Below are positions 1 to 6,995 of a stretch of DNA of 13,424 bases, piece by piece; the stretch's first letter is position 1; each line of letters starts with the position of its first letter. This DNA is from Rhodoferax sp. (GTDB lineage: Bacteria; Pseudomonadota; Gammaproteobacteria; Burkholderiales; Burkholderiaceae_C). Location of the stretch: the NCBI GenBank assembly GCA_020048795.1, contig JAIFMA010000208.1:1-13424 (forward strand), in the 5' to 3' direction. Under the pieces are notes generated by a model. That model was not told where the DNA came from. It made no database searches and was given only the letters and a program-made list of their open reading frames with translations. The translations under genes were made by a program, and so were the position numbers.

Positions 1-2
1 TT

Positions 3-878
3 GCCGACCAGCTATTTCACCAGATCGAAGGGTTTGGTGAGTACGGTTTTCCCGAAAGCCACGCCGCCAGCTTTGCGCTGCTGACCTATGTCAGCTGCTG
101 GCTCAAATGGCACGAGCCGGCCTGTTTTCTCACCGCCATGCTCAACAGTCAGCCGATGGGGTTTTACGGCCCGTCGCAACTGGTGCAGGACGCCCGCCGC
201 CATGGCGTGGTGGTGCATGCCGTGGATGTTTGCACCAGCGACTGGGATTGCACACTGGAGCCCGGTGTCCGTCTGGGCTTGCGCCTGGTTTCGGGATTTG
301 GCGAAGCCGCCGCCCGGCGCATCGTCGCAGCACGCCAGCAGCAGCCCTTTGCCAGCGTTGAGGACCTGGCCCTGCGCGCCGCCCTGGACGCTGGCGATCT
401 GAAAGCCCTGGCCAGTGCTGATGCCCTGAACAGCCTGGCCGGCCACCGTCGTCAGCAGATGTGGCAGGCCAGTGCCCTGAAAAGCGCCCCACCTTTGCTG
501 CGCGAGACCCCGATCAATGAACCACAGTGGCTCTTTCCGGGTGCCTGCGAAGCCGAGGAAGTCCGCTTTGATTACGCCGCACTTTGGCTTACTTTACGTG
601 CTCACCCCTTATCCCTGTTGCGTGGACAGCTCTCAAAATCAAAGCAACTTAGCGCTGCACAACTGCACGATCTGCCGCACGGCCGTTTCGTGCGCGCCTG
701 TGGCCTGGTCACCATGCGCCAGCAACCGCAGACCGCCAAGGGGGTGGTTTTTGTCACGCTGGAGGACGAAACCGGCAGCGTCAATGTGATTGTCTGGAAG
801 TCGGTCAGGGAGCGATTCCGGCAGGCCTTGTACCACGCCGTGACGAGGAAACCGGTGGCGAGGTCCGCCACGTTGTAG
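3..878 (+). CDS. dnaE2: Error-prone DNA polymerase DnaE2/ImuC, C-terminal part, 5' end outside window, frameshifted near its end
   Basis: This is the C-terminal third of the C-family polymerase of the SOS mutagenesis cassette (ImuA-ImuB-ImuC), which performs translesion synthesis with ImuB. The frame is open from base 3. It starts with the conserved GFGEYGFPESHAASFALL block, typical of DnaE/DnaE2, then WLKWHEPACF and a helix-hairpin-helix-like stretch (GFGEAAARRIVAAR). The OB-fold region follows, with VRACGLVTMRQQP and VTLEDETGSVNVIVW. The gene therefore begins well upstream of the window. After the residues RERFRQAL the frame changes: about 17 unrelated residues follow and translation stops with TAG at 876-878. 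The expected tail is found in another frame just downstream, so the last part of the OB fold is lost. imuA and imuB should lie upstream, outside the window. Identity is secure; whether the shortened protein still works is unknown. Confidence 0.9.
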   Translation, partial: ADQLFHQIEGFGEYGFPESHAASFALLTYVSCWLKWHEPACFLTAMLNSQPMGFYGPSQLVQDARRHGVVVHAVDVCTSDWDCTLEPGVRLGLRLVSGFGEAAARRIVAARQQQPFASVEDLALRAALDAGDLKALASADALNSLAGHRRQQMWQASALKSAPPLLRETPINEPQWLFPGACEAEEVRFDYAALWLTLRAHPLSLLRGQLSKSKQLSAAQLHDLPHGRFVRACGLVTMRQQPQTAKGVVFVTLEDETGSVNVIVWKSVRERFRQALYHAVTRKPVARSATL

Positions 879-946
879 CCCGACGCTTGCAGGATCTGAC
901 ACCGCTGCTGGGCGAACTGAACACCAGCAGCCGGGACTTTCATTGA
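839..946 (+). pseudogene. Out-of-frame remnant of the DnaE2 C-terminus
   Basis: Read in the frame starting at 839, this stretch gives RDEETGGEVRHVVARRLQDL followed by a segment ending in SSRDFH and TGA at 944-946. That is the usual end of DnaE2/ImuC proteins (a GEVRHLVA-like block and a final SRDFH). Only 8 bases separate RQAL (in the upstream frame, ending at 830) from this tail, whereas the family normally has about 11-14 residues there. The gene has therefore lost roughly 25-35 bases, a number that is not a multiple of three. The remnant has no start or ribosome binding site of its own and is not expected to be translated. Confidence 0.75.
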
Positions 947-1000
947 GTGCATCCGGCTCCGGCGTTGCGATACATTCAGTTCATTGCGTTTTGAACCATC

Positions 1001-1006
1001 AGGGAG
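1001..1006 (+). promoter_or_regulatory. Ribosome binding site of the PhoD-like gene
   Basis: The sequence AGGGAG lies 10 bases before ATG 1017. It decides the start in favour of 1017 over the in-frame TTG at 984, which has no such site and would add a non-conserved extension before the MSSTKIAFTSC start. Confidence 0.6.
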
Positions 1007-1016
1007 CGTACAACCC

Positions 1017-1985
1017 ATGTCGAGCACCAAAATCGCCTTCACTTCCTGCGCCCGCTACAAGCCCAACCAGCCCCAAACCGCCTGGAACGACATCGCTGTT
1101 GCCGATCCGGACTACCTATTGCTGCTGGGGGACCAGATTTACATGGATTTCGGCTTGTGGCCCTTTGCCAGCGAGTACCAGGGCAAGCCCAGGCAGTACA
1201 CGCCTGAGCAGTTCGCCGCCGTGATGCGCCGCAAATATGAGTTGCAGTGGAGCGAGCCCCATTTCGCCCGACTGGTGGCCCGGATGCGCGCCAGGAACGG
1301 TTTTTTGGGTGTCTGGGACGACCATGACTTTGGCTGGAACAACGCCTATGGCAATGATCCAACGCAGCCAGCCGATGTGCATCTGGCCGAAAAACGCGAC
1401 ATTGCCCGCAGCCTGTTCCATGAATTCATGGCCTGCGCCCCGCAGCCACCGGAGATTTATGGTTTTCAGGACACCGCGTTGGCACGCATCATATTTCTGG
1501 ACAACCGCTACCACGCCACACCCTTGAGCGTTGAAAACCCGGTGCTGATGGGGCCCCAGCAAATGGATTTTCTGGCCGCACACTTGCAGCATGACCGGCA
1601 ATACACCCTGATTTGTGGCGGTCTGACACTGATGCACAGCGCCGAAAACTGGTCACGTTACAGCGCCGAATTTGCCCGCTTCACACAGATGATCGCTGGC
1701 CATGACCGGGTGATTTACCTGGGTGGTGACATTCACAAAAACGCTTTTTCGGCACCGTCTGCTGACGCAAGGCCACCCTGCTTTGAGATCATTTCGTCTG
1801 GCCTGTGTGTGAACTATCTGGGCTTGCCGTTCGAATTTGACTGCCGCCGCAACTGGACCCTGCTGACGCTCGACCCCAAACAAGTGCTCATCGACCAGCA
1901 CGACAAAAAGGGCATCACCCGCTACCGGATTGACCAGGCCAGTTGGGTCAGCCAATCGCTGGGGCGAGAACTGCGTGCGGCCTGA
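1017..1985 (+). CDS. PhoD-type alkaline phosphatase family metallophosphatase
   Basis: A 322-residue protein of the PhoD-like calcineurin-fold metallophosphoesterases. These hydrolyse phosphomono- or phosphodiesters with a binuclear metal centre. Family motifs appear in order: FTSCAR at residues 8-13 (in PhoD enzymes the Cys of this motif contributes to the metal site), LLGDQIYMD at 37-44, GVWDDHDFGWN at 98-108 (the WDDHD hallmark), and YLGGDIHKNAF at 235-244. There is no signal peptide or Tat motif, so the protein is predicted to be cytoplasmic, unlike secreted PhoD. The exact substrate cannot be read from the sequence. The gene stands alone, downstream of the damaged dnaE2 tail and converging on the acyltransferase gene with only 6 bases between stop codons. 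I see no terminator there and no sign of truncation. Confidence 0.88.
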   Translation: MSSTKIAFTSCARYKPNQPQTAWNDIAVADPDYLLLLGDQIYMDFGLWPFASEYQGKPRQYTPEQFAAVMRRKYELQWSEPHFARLVARMRARNGFLGVWDDHDFGWNNAYGNDPTQPADVHLAEKRDIARSLFHEFMACAPQPPEIYGFQDTALARIIFLDNRYHATPLSVENPVLMGPQQMDFLAAHLQHDRQYTLICGGLTLMHSAENWSRYSAEFARFTQMIAGHDRVIYLGGDIHKNAFSAPSADARPPCFEIISSGLCVNYLGLPFEFDCRRNWTLLTLDPKQVLIDQHDKKGITRYRIDQASWVSQSLGRELRAA

Positions 1986-1991
1986 ACCGGA

Positions 1992-2516
1992 TCAATCTGC
2001 CTGAAACTGCGCTGCGTTGCGGCCACTGAATGGCGCATAAAACGCCTTGATACTGACCATGTCCAGTTCCAGATCACCGGTCGGGTGAAAAATCGGCCCC
2101 AACCCGCTGATCTTGCGCGTGTAGTCCATGTACGCCATCACGATCGGCACCCTGGCCGTCATGGCGATGTGATAAAAACCGGTTTTCCAGTAGCGGGTTT
2201 TGGCGCGGGTGCCCTCGGGCGGCACAATCAGTTGCAGTGCACCCACCGCCTGTTGGATGGCTTGGGCTGATGCCGCCACCAGGTTGTTGGATTTGGAACG
2301 GTCCACCGGAATGCCACCGAGCCATTTCATGAGCGAACCAAACGGAAACCGAAAAATGCTGGCCTTGCCCATCCAGCAAATATTCAGGCGCAGCACAAAG
2401 GCCACCATCAGGGTGTTGGGCAGGTCCCAGTTGCTGGTGTGGGGCTTCAGATACAACACAGAGAAAGCCCGCAACAGGCCATTCACGATGGGGGTAGAAA
2501 AAATGGTGCGGTGCAT
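1992..2516 (-). CDS. PlsC-like lysophospholipid/glycerol acyltransferase, apparently missing an N-terminal segment
   Basis: A protein of 174 residues from ATG 2516 (a TTG at 2552 would add 12 non-conserved residues). It belongs to the PlsC/LPLAT acyltransferases, which move acyl groups to lysophospholipids or glycerol lipids at the membrane. The catalytic HX4D motif is intact (KPHTSNWD, H26 and D31), as are GGIPVDRS at 68-74 and the acceptor-site motif VPPEGTR at 98-104; the C-terminus KAFYAP...NAAQF is typical. What is odd is the N-terminus: LLRAFSVLYLK runs directly into PHTSNWD. In relatives I know, about 20-30 residues (an LTGW...LIA-type stretch) separate these blocks. The loss is in frame. 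No clear ribosome binding site precedes 2516. Family assignment is firm; activity of the shortened form is uncertain. Confidence 0.85.
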   Translation of the reverse strand: MHRTIFSTPIVNGLLRAFSVLYLKPHTSNWDLPNTLMVAFVLRLNICWMGKASIFRFPFGSLMKWLGGIPVDRSKSNNLVAASAQAIQQAVGALQLIVPPEGTRAKTRYWKTGFYHIAMTARVPIVMAYMDYTRKISGLGPIFHPTGDLELDMVSIKAFYAPFSGRNAAQFQAD

Positions 2517-2524
2517 GGTTGTTT

Positions 2525-2541
2525 GCGTCAAGAGCGTCAAG
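2525..2541. repeat. Short tandem repeat upstream of the acyltransferase gene
   Basis: GCGTCAAG occurs twice with a single A between (2525-2532 and 2534-2541). On the minus strand it reads CTTGACGC twice, ending 8 bases before the acyltransferase ATG. It may be slippage-generated or a binding site. Nothing else supports a function. Confidence 0.5.
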
Positions 2542-2743
2542 CAGCCCGGCAAAAGGCACCAAACGGAGGCTGAAAAGTGGCCAAATTATGGCGCAACTGG
2601 CTTGGGCCCCATGGCCTAATTGGCTCAGGGTTTACCTCATGCCCCGAACGCTGGCCGATCCCATTAAGATGCGTCCCAATTGATCCTCTGTCAAACCGGC
2701 GGTTGAACATCATCACCCCATACCCATTGCCCATGCCCGCCCG

Positions 2744-3859
2744 TTGGTTTTTTTGGCGGGCCTCCTGTGGTGGGACCTGGGGCACCGGGCCTATGTGCCA
2801 GCTTTGGGCAAGGCGGCCTGGCCGCAGCGCAGCGCAGACTTCTCGCGGCCGATCCAGCGCCAAGGGCAGGGCCATATTCCGATGCCCACCGACACCCCTG
2901 CCGCCCATTCAAGCAGCCTGCTTGCCATGCCCGCCAAACATCCGGATGCCGTGATGGCTTTCTGGTTTGCCGGCACCCGAGAAAGCGCACCCGACATCGG
3001 TATTGCAGCCTCCGGCTTTGAGCGCACCACACAGCAATGGCGCGCGGCACGGTTTGTCGTCAATCGCCAGACGCTGGGGCAACAACTGGGTTTTGGGGTT
3101 CGCCGACTGGGCAACCCGGTGGCCTGGCTGGACGGGCAAGGCCGGGTCCACCTGTTCGTGGTGGCCACCGGCCCGGGGGGCTGGGCCGCCAGCCGCATTG
3201 TTCAGCTACGCCAAAGCCAGGCCGATCAGACCCTGGAACAACTGACGCTTGAGGTGGTGCGGGTGCTACCACTTTCCTGGTGGTTCAACGTGAGTTTTTT
3301 GGTGCGTACCGCACCGATGCCGCTACAGGATGGAGGCATGGTGTTGCCGGTGTATTTTGAACTGGGTCTGAAATATCCGGTGGCCCTGCGCTTTGATGCC
3401 AGGGGCGAGCTGCTGGACATGGCACGTATATCCGCGCGACCACACATGCTGCAGCCAGCGCTGGTCGCGCTGGGCGAATCAAACTGGCTGGCCCTGATGC
3501 GTGATCAGCGCCGGGACGGCCGGGTCACCGCCGCACAAACGCTGGACGCTGGCCTGCACTGGCAGGATTTGCCCGATCTGGCGCTGACCAACCCGGATGC
3601 GTCAGTGGCAGCGATCGCCCTGACACCTGGCCAGTTGTGGCTGGCGCATAACAGTTCGGTGGGCTCACGCCATCTGCTGGACCTGAGTCATTCGCCGGAG
3701 GGTCAATCCTGGCAGCTTGTGCTTCGATTGGCGCAGGGCAGTGGCACCGACGAATACTCTTACCCGGCACTGGCCTGGGCCGATAACAGTCTGTGGGTGA
3801 GCTACACCGATCAGCGAAAAAGTATTGCCTGGCAGCGTTTTGCCTGGCCCGCACCCTGA
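2744..3859 (+). CDS. Membrane-anchored sialidase-like (BNR/Asp-box) protein with an uncertain N-terminus
   Basis: About 371 residues, resembling bacterial sialidase-family (BNR_2-type beta-propeller) proteins. Recognisable blocks, numbered from TTG 2744, are MAFWFAGTRESAPD at 71-84, FGVRRLGNPVAW at 117-128, LVRTAPMPLQDGG at 187-198, LPVYFELGLKYPV at 201-213, an Asp-box-like TLDAGLHW at 266-273, a weaker copy near 316-323 (SPEGQSW), and DEYSYPAL...VSYTDQR at 336-358. The hydrophobic start FLAGLLWW looks like a signal anchor that places the propeller in the periplasm. The only in-frame start candidate near it is TTG 2744. An ATG at 2733 has the right N-terminus (MPARWFF) but is one base out of frame across a T7 run; ATG 2882 would remove the anchor. 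It is followed after 15 bases by a membrane protein gene, so probably co-transcribed. Glycosidase activity is not shown; the Tyr and Arg in the last block are plausible catalytic residues. Confidence 0.75.
   Translation: MVFLAGLLWWDLGHRAYVPALGKAAWPQRSADFSRPIQRQGQGHIPMPTDTPAAHSSSLLAMPAKHPDAVMAFWFAGTRESAPDIGIAASGFERTTQQWRAARFVVNRQTLGQQLGFGVRRLGNPVAWLDGQGRVHLFVVATGPGGWAASRIVQLRQSQADQTLEQLTLEVVRVLPLSWWFNVSFLVRTAPMPLQDGGMVLPVYFELGLKYPVALRFDARGELLDMARISARPHMLQPALVALGESNWLALMRDQRRDGRVTAAQTLDAGLHWQDLPDLALTNPDASVAAIALTPGQLWLAHNSSVGSRHLLDLSHSPEGQSWQLVLRLAQGSGTDEYSYPALAWADNSLWVSYTDQRKSIAWQRFAWPAP
2748..2754 (+). other. T7 tract at the start of the sialidase-like gene, an apparent -1 frameshift site
   Basis: From ATG 2733 the frame reads MPARWFF and then enters the wrong frame after seven T. 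With one more T it would read MPARWFFLAGLLWWDLGHR, a natural signal-anchor start joined to the conserved protein. The tract is thus either a consensus error, a slippage-prone on/off site, or a real inactivating mutation. Confidence 0.55.
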
Positions 3860-3874
3860 ACCCAGGATGCCCAC

Positions 3875-4588
3875 ATGATGGACTTCATCCCATTCAACAC
3901 CGGGCTTTTCGGCACACCGGCACCACTGCTTGCGGTGCTTGCGGTGACGGGTTGGGTGCTGCACAGCGCGTGGGCACTGGTACTCGGCACGGCGGTTGCA
4001 TGGATGTGTACAGGGCGCAAGGCATCGGCTCGCTGGACGCTGGCCGCCCTGATGATGCTGTGGACGCTGCTGCCGGGTGCGGTGTCGCCCGCTTACTGGT
4101 TGGGTCTGGCTTTTCAAAGCCCCAGTCTGGCCAGCGAACTGTTGTGTTTCAGCTATCTGGTACGGCAGTGGCGTGGCCATGCAGATTGCCAGCCCAAGTC
4201 GGATCAGCCCGTGGAAGGCGCAGACGACTGGCGCAACGCCTGGGTGGTGTCTGGCACCTTGGCGGTGTTGCTGGGCTGGGTAATGTTGCTTGACACCCTG
4301 GCGTTCTGGCCGGTGTCGCTGTACGCGTGGGGGTTCAGCCCGGCGGCGCTGGCCCTGACAGGCGCACTGGTCACATGGCTGTGGTTGGCCTGGGGGGGTC
4401 GCCCGGATGGCCGACAGGCTAGTATCTGGATGGCTGCGGTGCTTGGGCTGTATGCAGTGACCCGCTGGCCCAGTGGCAATGTCTGGGATGCCGTGCTCGA
4501 TCCGTTTTTGTGGCTGGCTTTACAGGTGATGGCCATTCGCCATCTGGTGCGTCAGCATCCAGTGATTTGCCACGGCAATCAGAGTTGA
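3875..4588 (+). CDS. Multi-pass membrane protein of unknown function
   Basis: A 237-residue protein that I do not recognise as a named family. It is strongly hydrophobic, with about six likely membrane segments near residues 16-45, 54-70, 75-96, 122-141, 150-174 and 206-224. A polar loop lies at about 98-121 (rich in Gln, Asp and Glu) and a short basic loop at 175-183. The motif SPAYWLGLAFQSPSL (71-85) stands out as a possible conserved signature. The start is ATG 3875 (or the next ATG, 3878), with AGGA at 3864-3867 as ribosome binding site. It begins 15 bases after the sialidase-like gene, so the two are probably one transcript and may act together on a surface or lipid-linked glycan; that is inference. 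Its end overlaps the convergent phosphodiesterase gene by 10 bases. Confidence 0.75.
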   Translation: MMDFIPFNTGLFGTPAPLLAVLAVTGWVLHSAWALVLGTAVAWMCTGRKASARWTLAALMMLWTLLPGAVSPAYWLGLAFQSPSLASELLCFSYLVRQWRGHADCQPKSDQPVEGADDWRNAWVVSGTLAVLLGWVMLLDTLAFWPVSLYAWGFSPAALALTGALVTWLWLAWGGRPDGRQASIWMAAVLGLYAVTRWPSGNVWDAVLDPFLWLALQVMAIRHLVRQHPVICHGNQS

Positions 4589-6993
4589 GGACCTGCCAGC
4601 AGCGTCGCCACCCTCGCCGCTGCTGCATCAAACTCTTCGGCTGGAACCGGCCGCGAGAAATAGTAACCCTGTGCGTAGTGACACCCCATGCCCTGCAGCG
4701 CGGCCAAGTGACTGCCCTGCTCAACCCCCTCAGCCACGATCTCCAGGCCCAGACTTTTGCCCATGGCGATGATGGCACCGACCAGCGTGAACTCGTTGCC
4801 GTCATCGCGCATGTCCTGCACAAAAGACTTGTCAACCTTGAGCGTATCCACCGGAAACCGCTTCAGGTAGGACAGCGACGAGTAACCGGTGCCGAAATCA
4901 TCCAGATAAACGCGAAAACCCATGGAATGCACCGCGCCCAGCCATTGCAGTGATTTGTCGATGTCGTGCAACATCACTCCTTCGGTGATTTCCAGCGCCA
5001 GTTTGTCAGGCGCAATACCGTAGTGCCGAACCACCTCCTGTACCCGAGCTGGCGGCAGTCCGTCCGGAATCTGACGGCCCGAGACATTGAGCGACAAGGT
5101 GTAGTCCAGGCCCTGGCGCTGCCATAGCTGTAATTGCCGACAGGCCGCATCCAGGGCAAACAGGCCAATCTCGACAATCAGGCCGGTCATTTCTGCCAGC
5201 GGGATGAAGTTGTCAGGTGGCACCAGTCCACGCGTCGGGTGGCGCCAACGGATCAGGGCTTCGGCACCCGACAGACGCAGCGTTCGCAAATCAACGATCG
5301 GCTGGAAAAACAGCTCAAATTCCTGGTGCAGGATGGCGCTGCGCAGATCGCTTTCCATGTGCCGGCGGTATTCAGCGGCTTCGGTCAGCACCGGATTAAA
5401 AAACACCTGCCGGTTGCCGCCAGACAACTTGGCACTGTCCAGGGCCAATTCGGCCTGGCGCAACAGGGTTGGCACATCAAACCCGTCACCAGGAAACAGT
5501 GTGATGCCGATGCTGGCATGCAGATTGACTGGCGATCCATCCACAAAGTAGCTTTTGCTGATCACCTGCAGAATGCGACTGGCGATCCGGTCAACCACTT
5601 CACCCTGGGTCACGCTGCACAGAAGAATGCCAAAGCTGTCGGCCGTCAGGCGGGCCAAGACATCGTCACTCTTGATACAGGCTGAAAGACGGCTGGTGGT
5701 GGTTTGCAAAATGCCATCGCCTGCGGGTAAACCCAAGCCTTCATTGACCCGCCGGAATCCGTCCAGATTGACCAGCAGCAGGGCAAAACCGCCCGTCGGT
5801 GCCAACGTATAACGCTGCACATGGGCGTGCAGACGCGCTTCCAGGCCCTGGCGGTTGGCCAGACCGGTCAGCACATCGGTGACGGCCAACTGCCTGGCAG
5901 TGGCCTCGGACTCCTTGAGGTGACTGACATCATGCACCACCCCTTGCAGCAGATTGTCACCCACCGGGCTAAGCACCATGTTGATCCAGCTGCGTTGGCC
6001 GTCCTGTTTGCCCAGTTGCAAGTCGGTGCTCACCGCATGGTTCAGTTGCAAGGCACTGCGTACCAGCTCCCCCATCTGGCCCGGATCTTGCCAGTCGAGC
6101 TGATTGAGCATCAGCATGGACCGGGCGTCAGGCGGAGGCTGCTTTGCGATGTTGAAAAGGCGGGCAAACGCCGGATTCCAGGAGGTCAAGGCGCCCTGGC
6201 TGTCGCTCAGGAACAAGCCTGATTCAGCGTTGTCAAAAATGGTGTGGTAGCGCTTTTCGTCGATTTCACCTTGCAGACGCAAACTGCGCTCGGTTGACAG
6301 TGCGCTGACCAGTCGATCCGACAGTGCATTGATGTCTTTGACCAACTGGCCGATTTCGGTACCGATATGGTGCTTGGGTGTCGCCAGGCGCTCGCCCGTG
6401 GTGGGATCCATGGCATGCAAACGGTCGGAAATGGCCTTGATCGGGCGCACGATCAGCAGCAACATGATGGCCACCACCGCCACCGTGACCATGCCCAACT
6501 GCCAGCTCAACTGGATCGCGGCCAGCCAGACTTCTTCCTGGATACGCGCCTCAATCACCTGCGGGTCAGGTGTCAACAGAATATGGCCAACCTGCTTTTG
6601 GCGGTCAAAGGGTGAATACACCAGACGTTTGAGCAACAGACCTGGCTGCAGCCCGGTGGCTGGCCCGCGATGCTGGCCAGCCAGCAGCTCCTGGTCGGCC
6701 GAGATACTGACTGCCAGCACATCCGAATTGCTCAGAAGGCCCTGCGCGAGTTCACCCGCCAGAGTCTGGTCCTTGGCGAAGCAGGCCACCGCCAAGGTGC
6801 TCTGCATCGTGTCAAGCAGCTCGTTGAGCCGGATGTCTGAAGCCCGGTGGGCACGCGCGCTGGTGGCGTGGGCGGTATAACTGACCGCCACGATGGCAGC
6901 CAGCAATGAGGCCAAAATGATGGCCAGCGTGGATCGCAACAGCAATCCACTCAGGCGCAGCGAATCCGGCAGCGCCTGAGCAGACCGGTTCAT
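4579..6993 (-). CDS. Membrane-bound c-di-GMP phosphodiesterase: periplasmic sensor, HAMP, PAS, degenerate GGDEF, EAL
   Basis: An 804-residue inner-membrane signalling protein. Two membrane segments (about 20-42 and 163-182) enclose a periplasmic domain (about 44-160) with a CHASE8-like look (VACFAKDQTLAGELAQGLL). HAMP follows (about 183-235), PAS (about 248-362), GGDEF (about 370-530) and EAL (about 545-790). The GGDEF signature is TADSF (450-454) and the inhibitory RxxD site reads KSDD, so cyclase activity should be absent. The EAL domain keeps the catalytic set: EAL (578-580), N636, ExxE (668-671), DDFG (698-701), K719, E755 and Q775. It should hydrolyse c-di-GMP. ATG 6993 overlaps the upstream stop as TGATG, with GGAG (7005-7002) 8 bases ahead; a GTG at 6996 is the alternative. 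It is the last gene of a three-gene unit with a periplasmic binding protein and an outer-membrane barrel. Confidence 0.92.
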   Translation of the reverse strand: MNRSAQALPDSLRLSGLLLRSTLAIILASLLAAIVAVSYTAHATSARAHRASDIRLNELLDTMQSTLAVACFAKDQTLAGELAQGLLSNSDVLAVSISADQELLAGQHRGPATGLQPGLLLKRLVYSPFDRQKQVGHILLTPDPQVIEARIQEEVWLAAIQLSWQLGMVTVAVVAIMLLLIVRPIKAISDRLHAMDPTTGERLATPKHHIGTEIGQLVKDINALSDRLVSALSTERSLRLQGEIDEKRYHTIFDNAESGLFLSDSQGALTSWNPAFARLFNIAKQPPPDARSMLMLNQLDWQDPGQMGELVRSALQLNHAVSTDLQLGKQDGQRSWINMVLSPVGDNLLQGVVHDVSHLKESEATARQLAVTDVLTGLANRQGLEARLHAHVQRYTLAPTGGFALLLVNLDGFRRVNEGLGLPAGDGILQTTTSRLSACIKSDDVLARLTADSFGILLCSVTQGEVVDRIASRILQVISKSYFVDGSPVNLHASIGITLFPGDGFDVPTLLRQAELALDSAKLSGGNRQVFFNPVLTEAAEYRRHMESDLRSAILHQEFELFFQPIVDLRTLRLSGAEALIRWRHPTRGLVPPDNFIPLAEMTGLIVEIGLFALDAACRQLQLWQRQGLDYTLSLNVSGRQIPDGLPPARVQEVVRHYGIAPDKLALEITEGVMLHDIDKSLQWLGAVHSMGFRVYLDDFGTGYSSLSYLKRFPVDTLKVDKSFVQDMRDDGNEFTLVGAIIAMGKSLGLEIVAEGVEQGSHLAALQGMGCHYAQGYYFSRPVPAEEFDAAAARVATLLAGPQL

Positions 6994-6995
6994 CA
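6991..6995 (-). promoter_or_regulatory. TGATG stop-start overlap coupling the binding-protein and phosphodiesterase genes
   Basis: On the minus strand, TGA (6995-6993) of the binding-protein gene shares its last base with ATG (6993-6991) of the phosphodiesterase gene. The ribosome binding site GGAG (7005-7002) lies inside the upstream gene. This indicates translational coupling of the two proteins. Confidence 0.65.

Noticed and set aside
602..1042. 146-codon frame on the minus strand across the dnaE2 tail
   Set aside because: Antisense to the recognisable DnaE2 OB fold and its remnant. No conserved features of its own.
3665..4180. 171-codon frame on the minus strand across the sialidase/membrane protein junction
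   Set aside because: Gln/Pro-rich antisense product crossing two well-supported genes; no start signal or motif.
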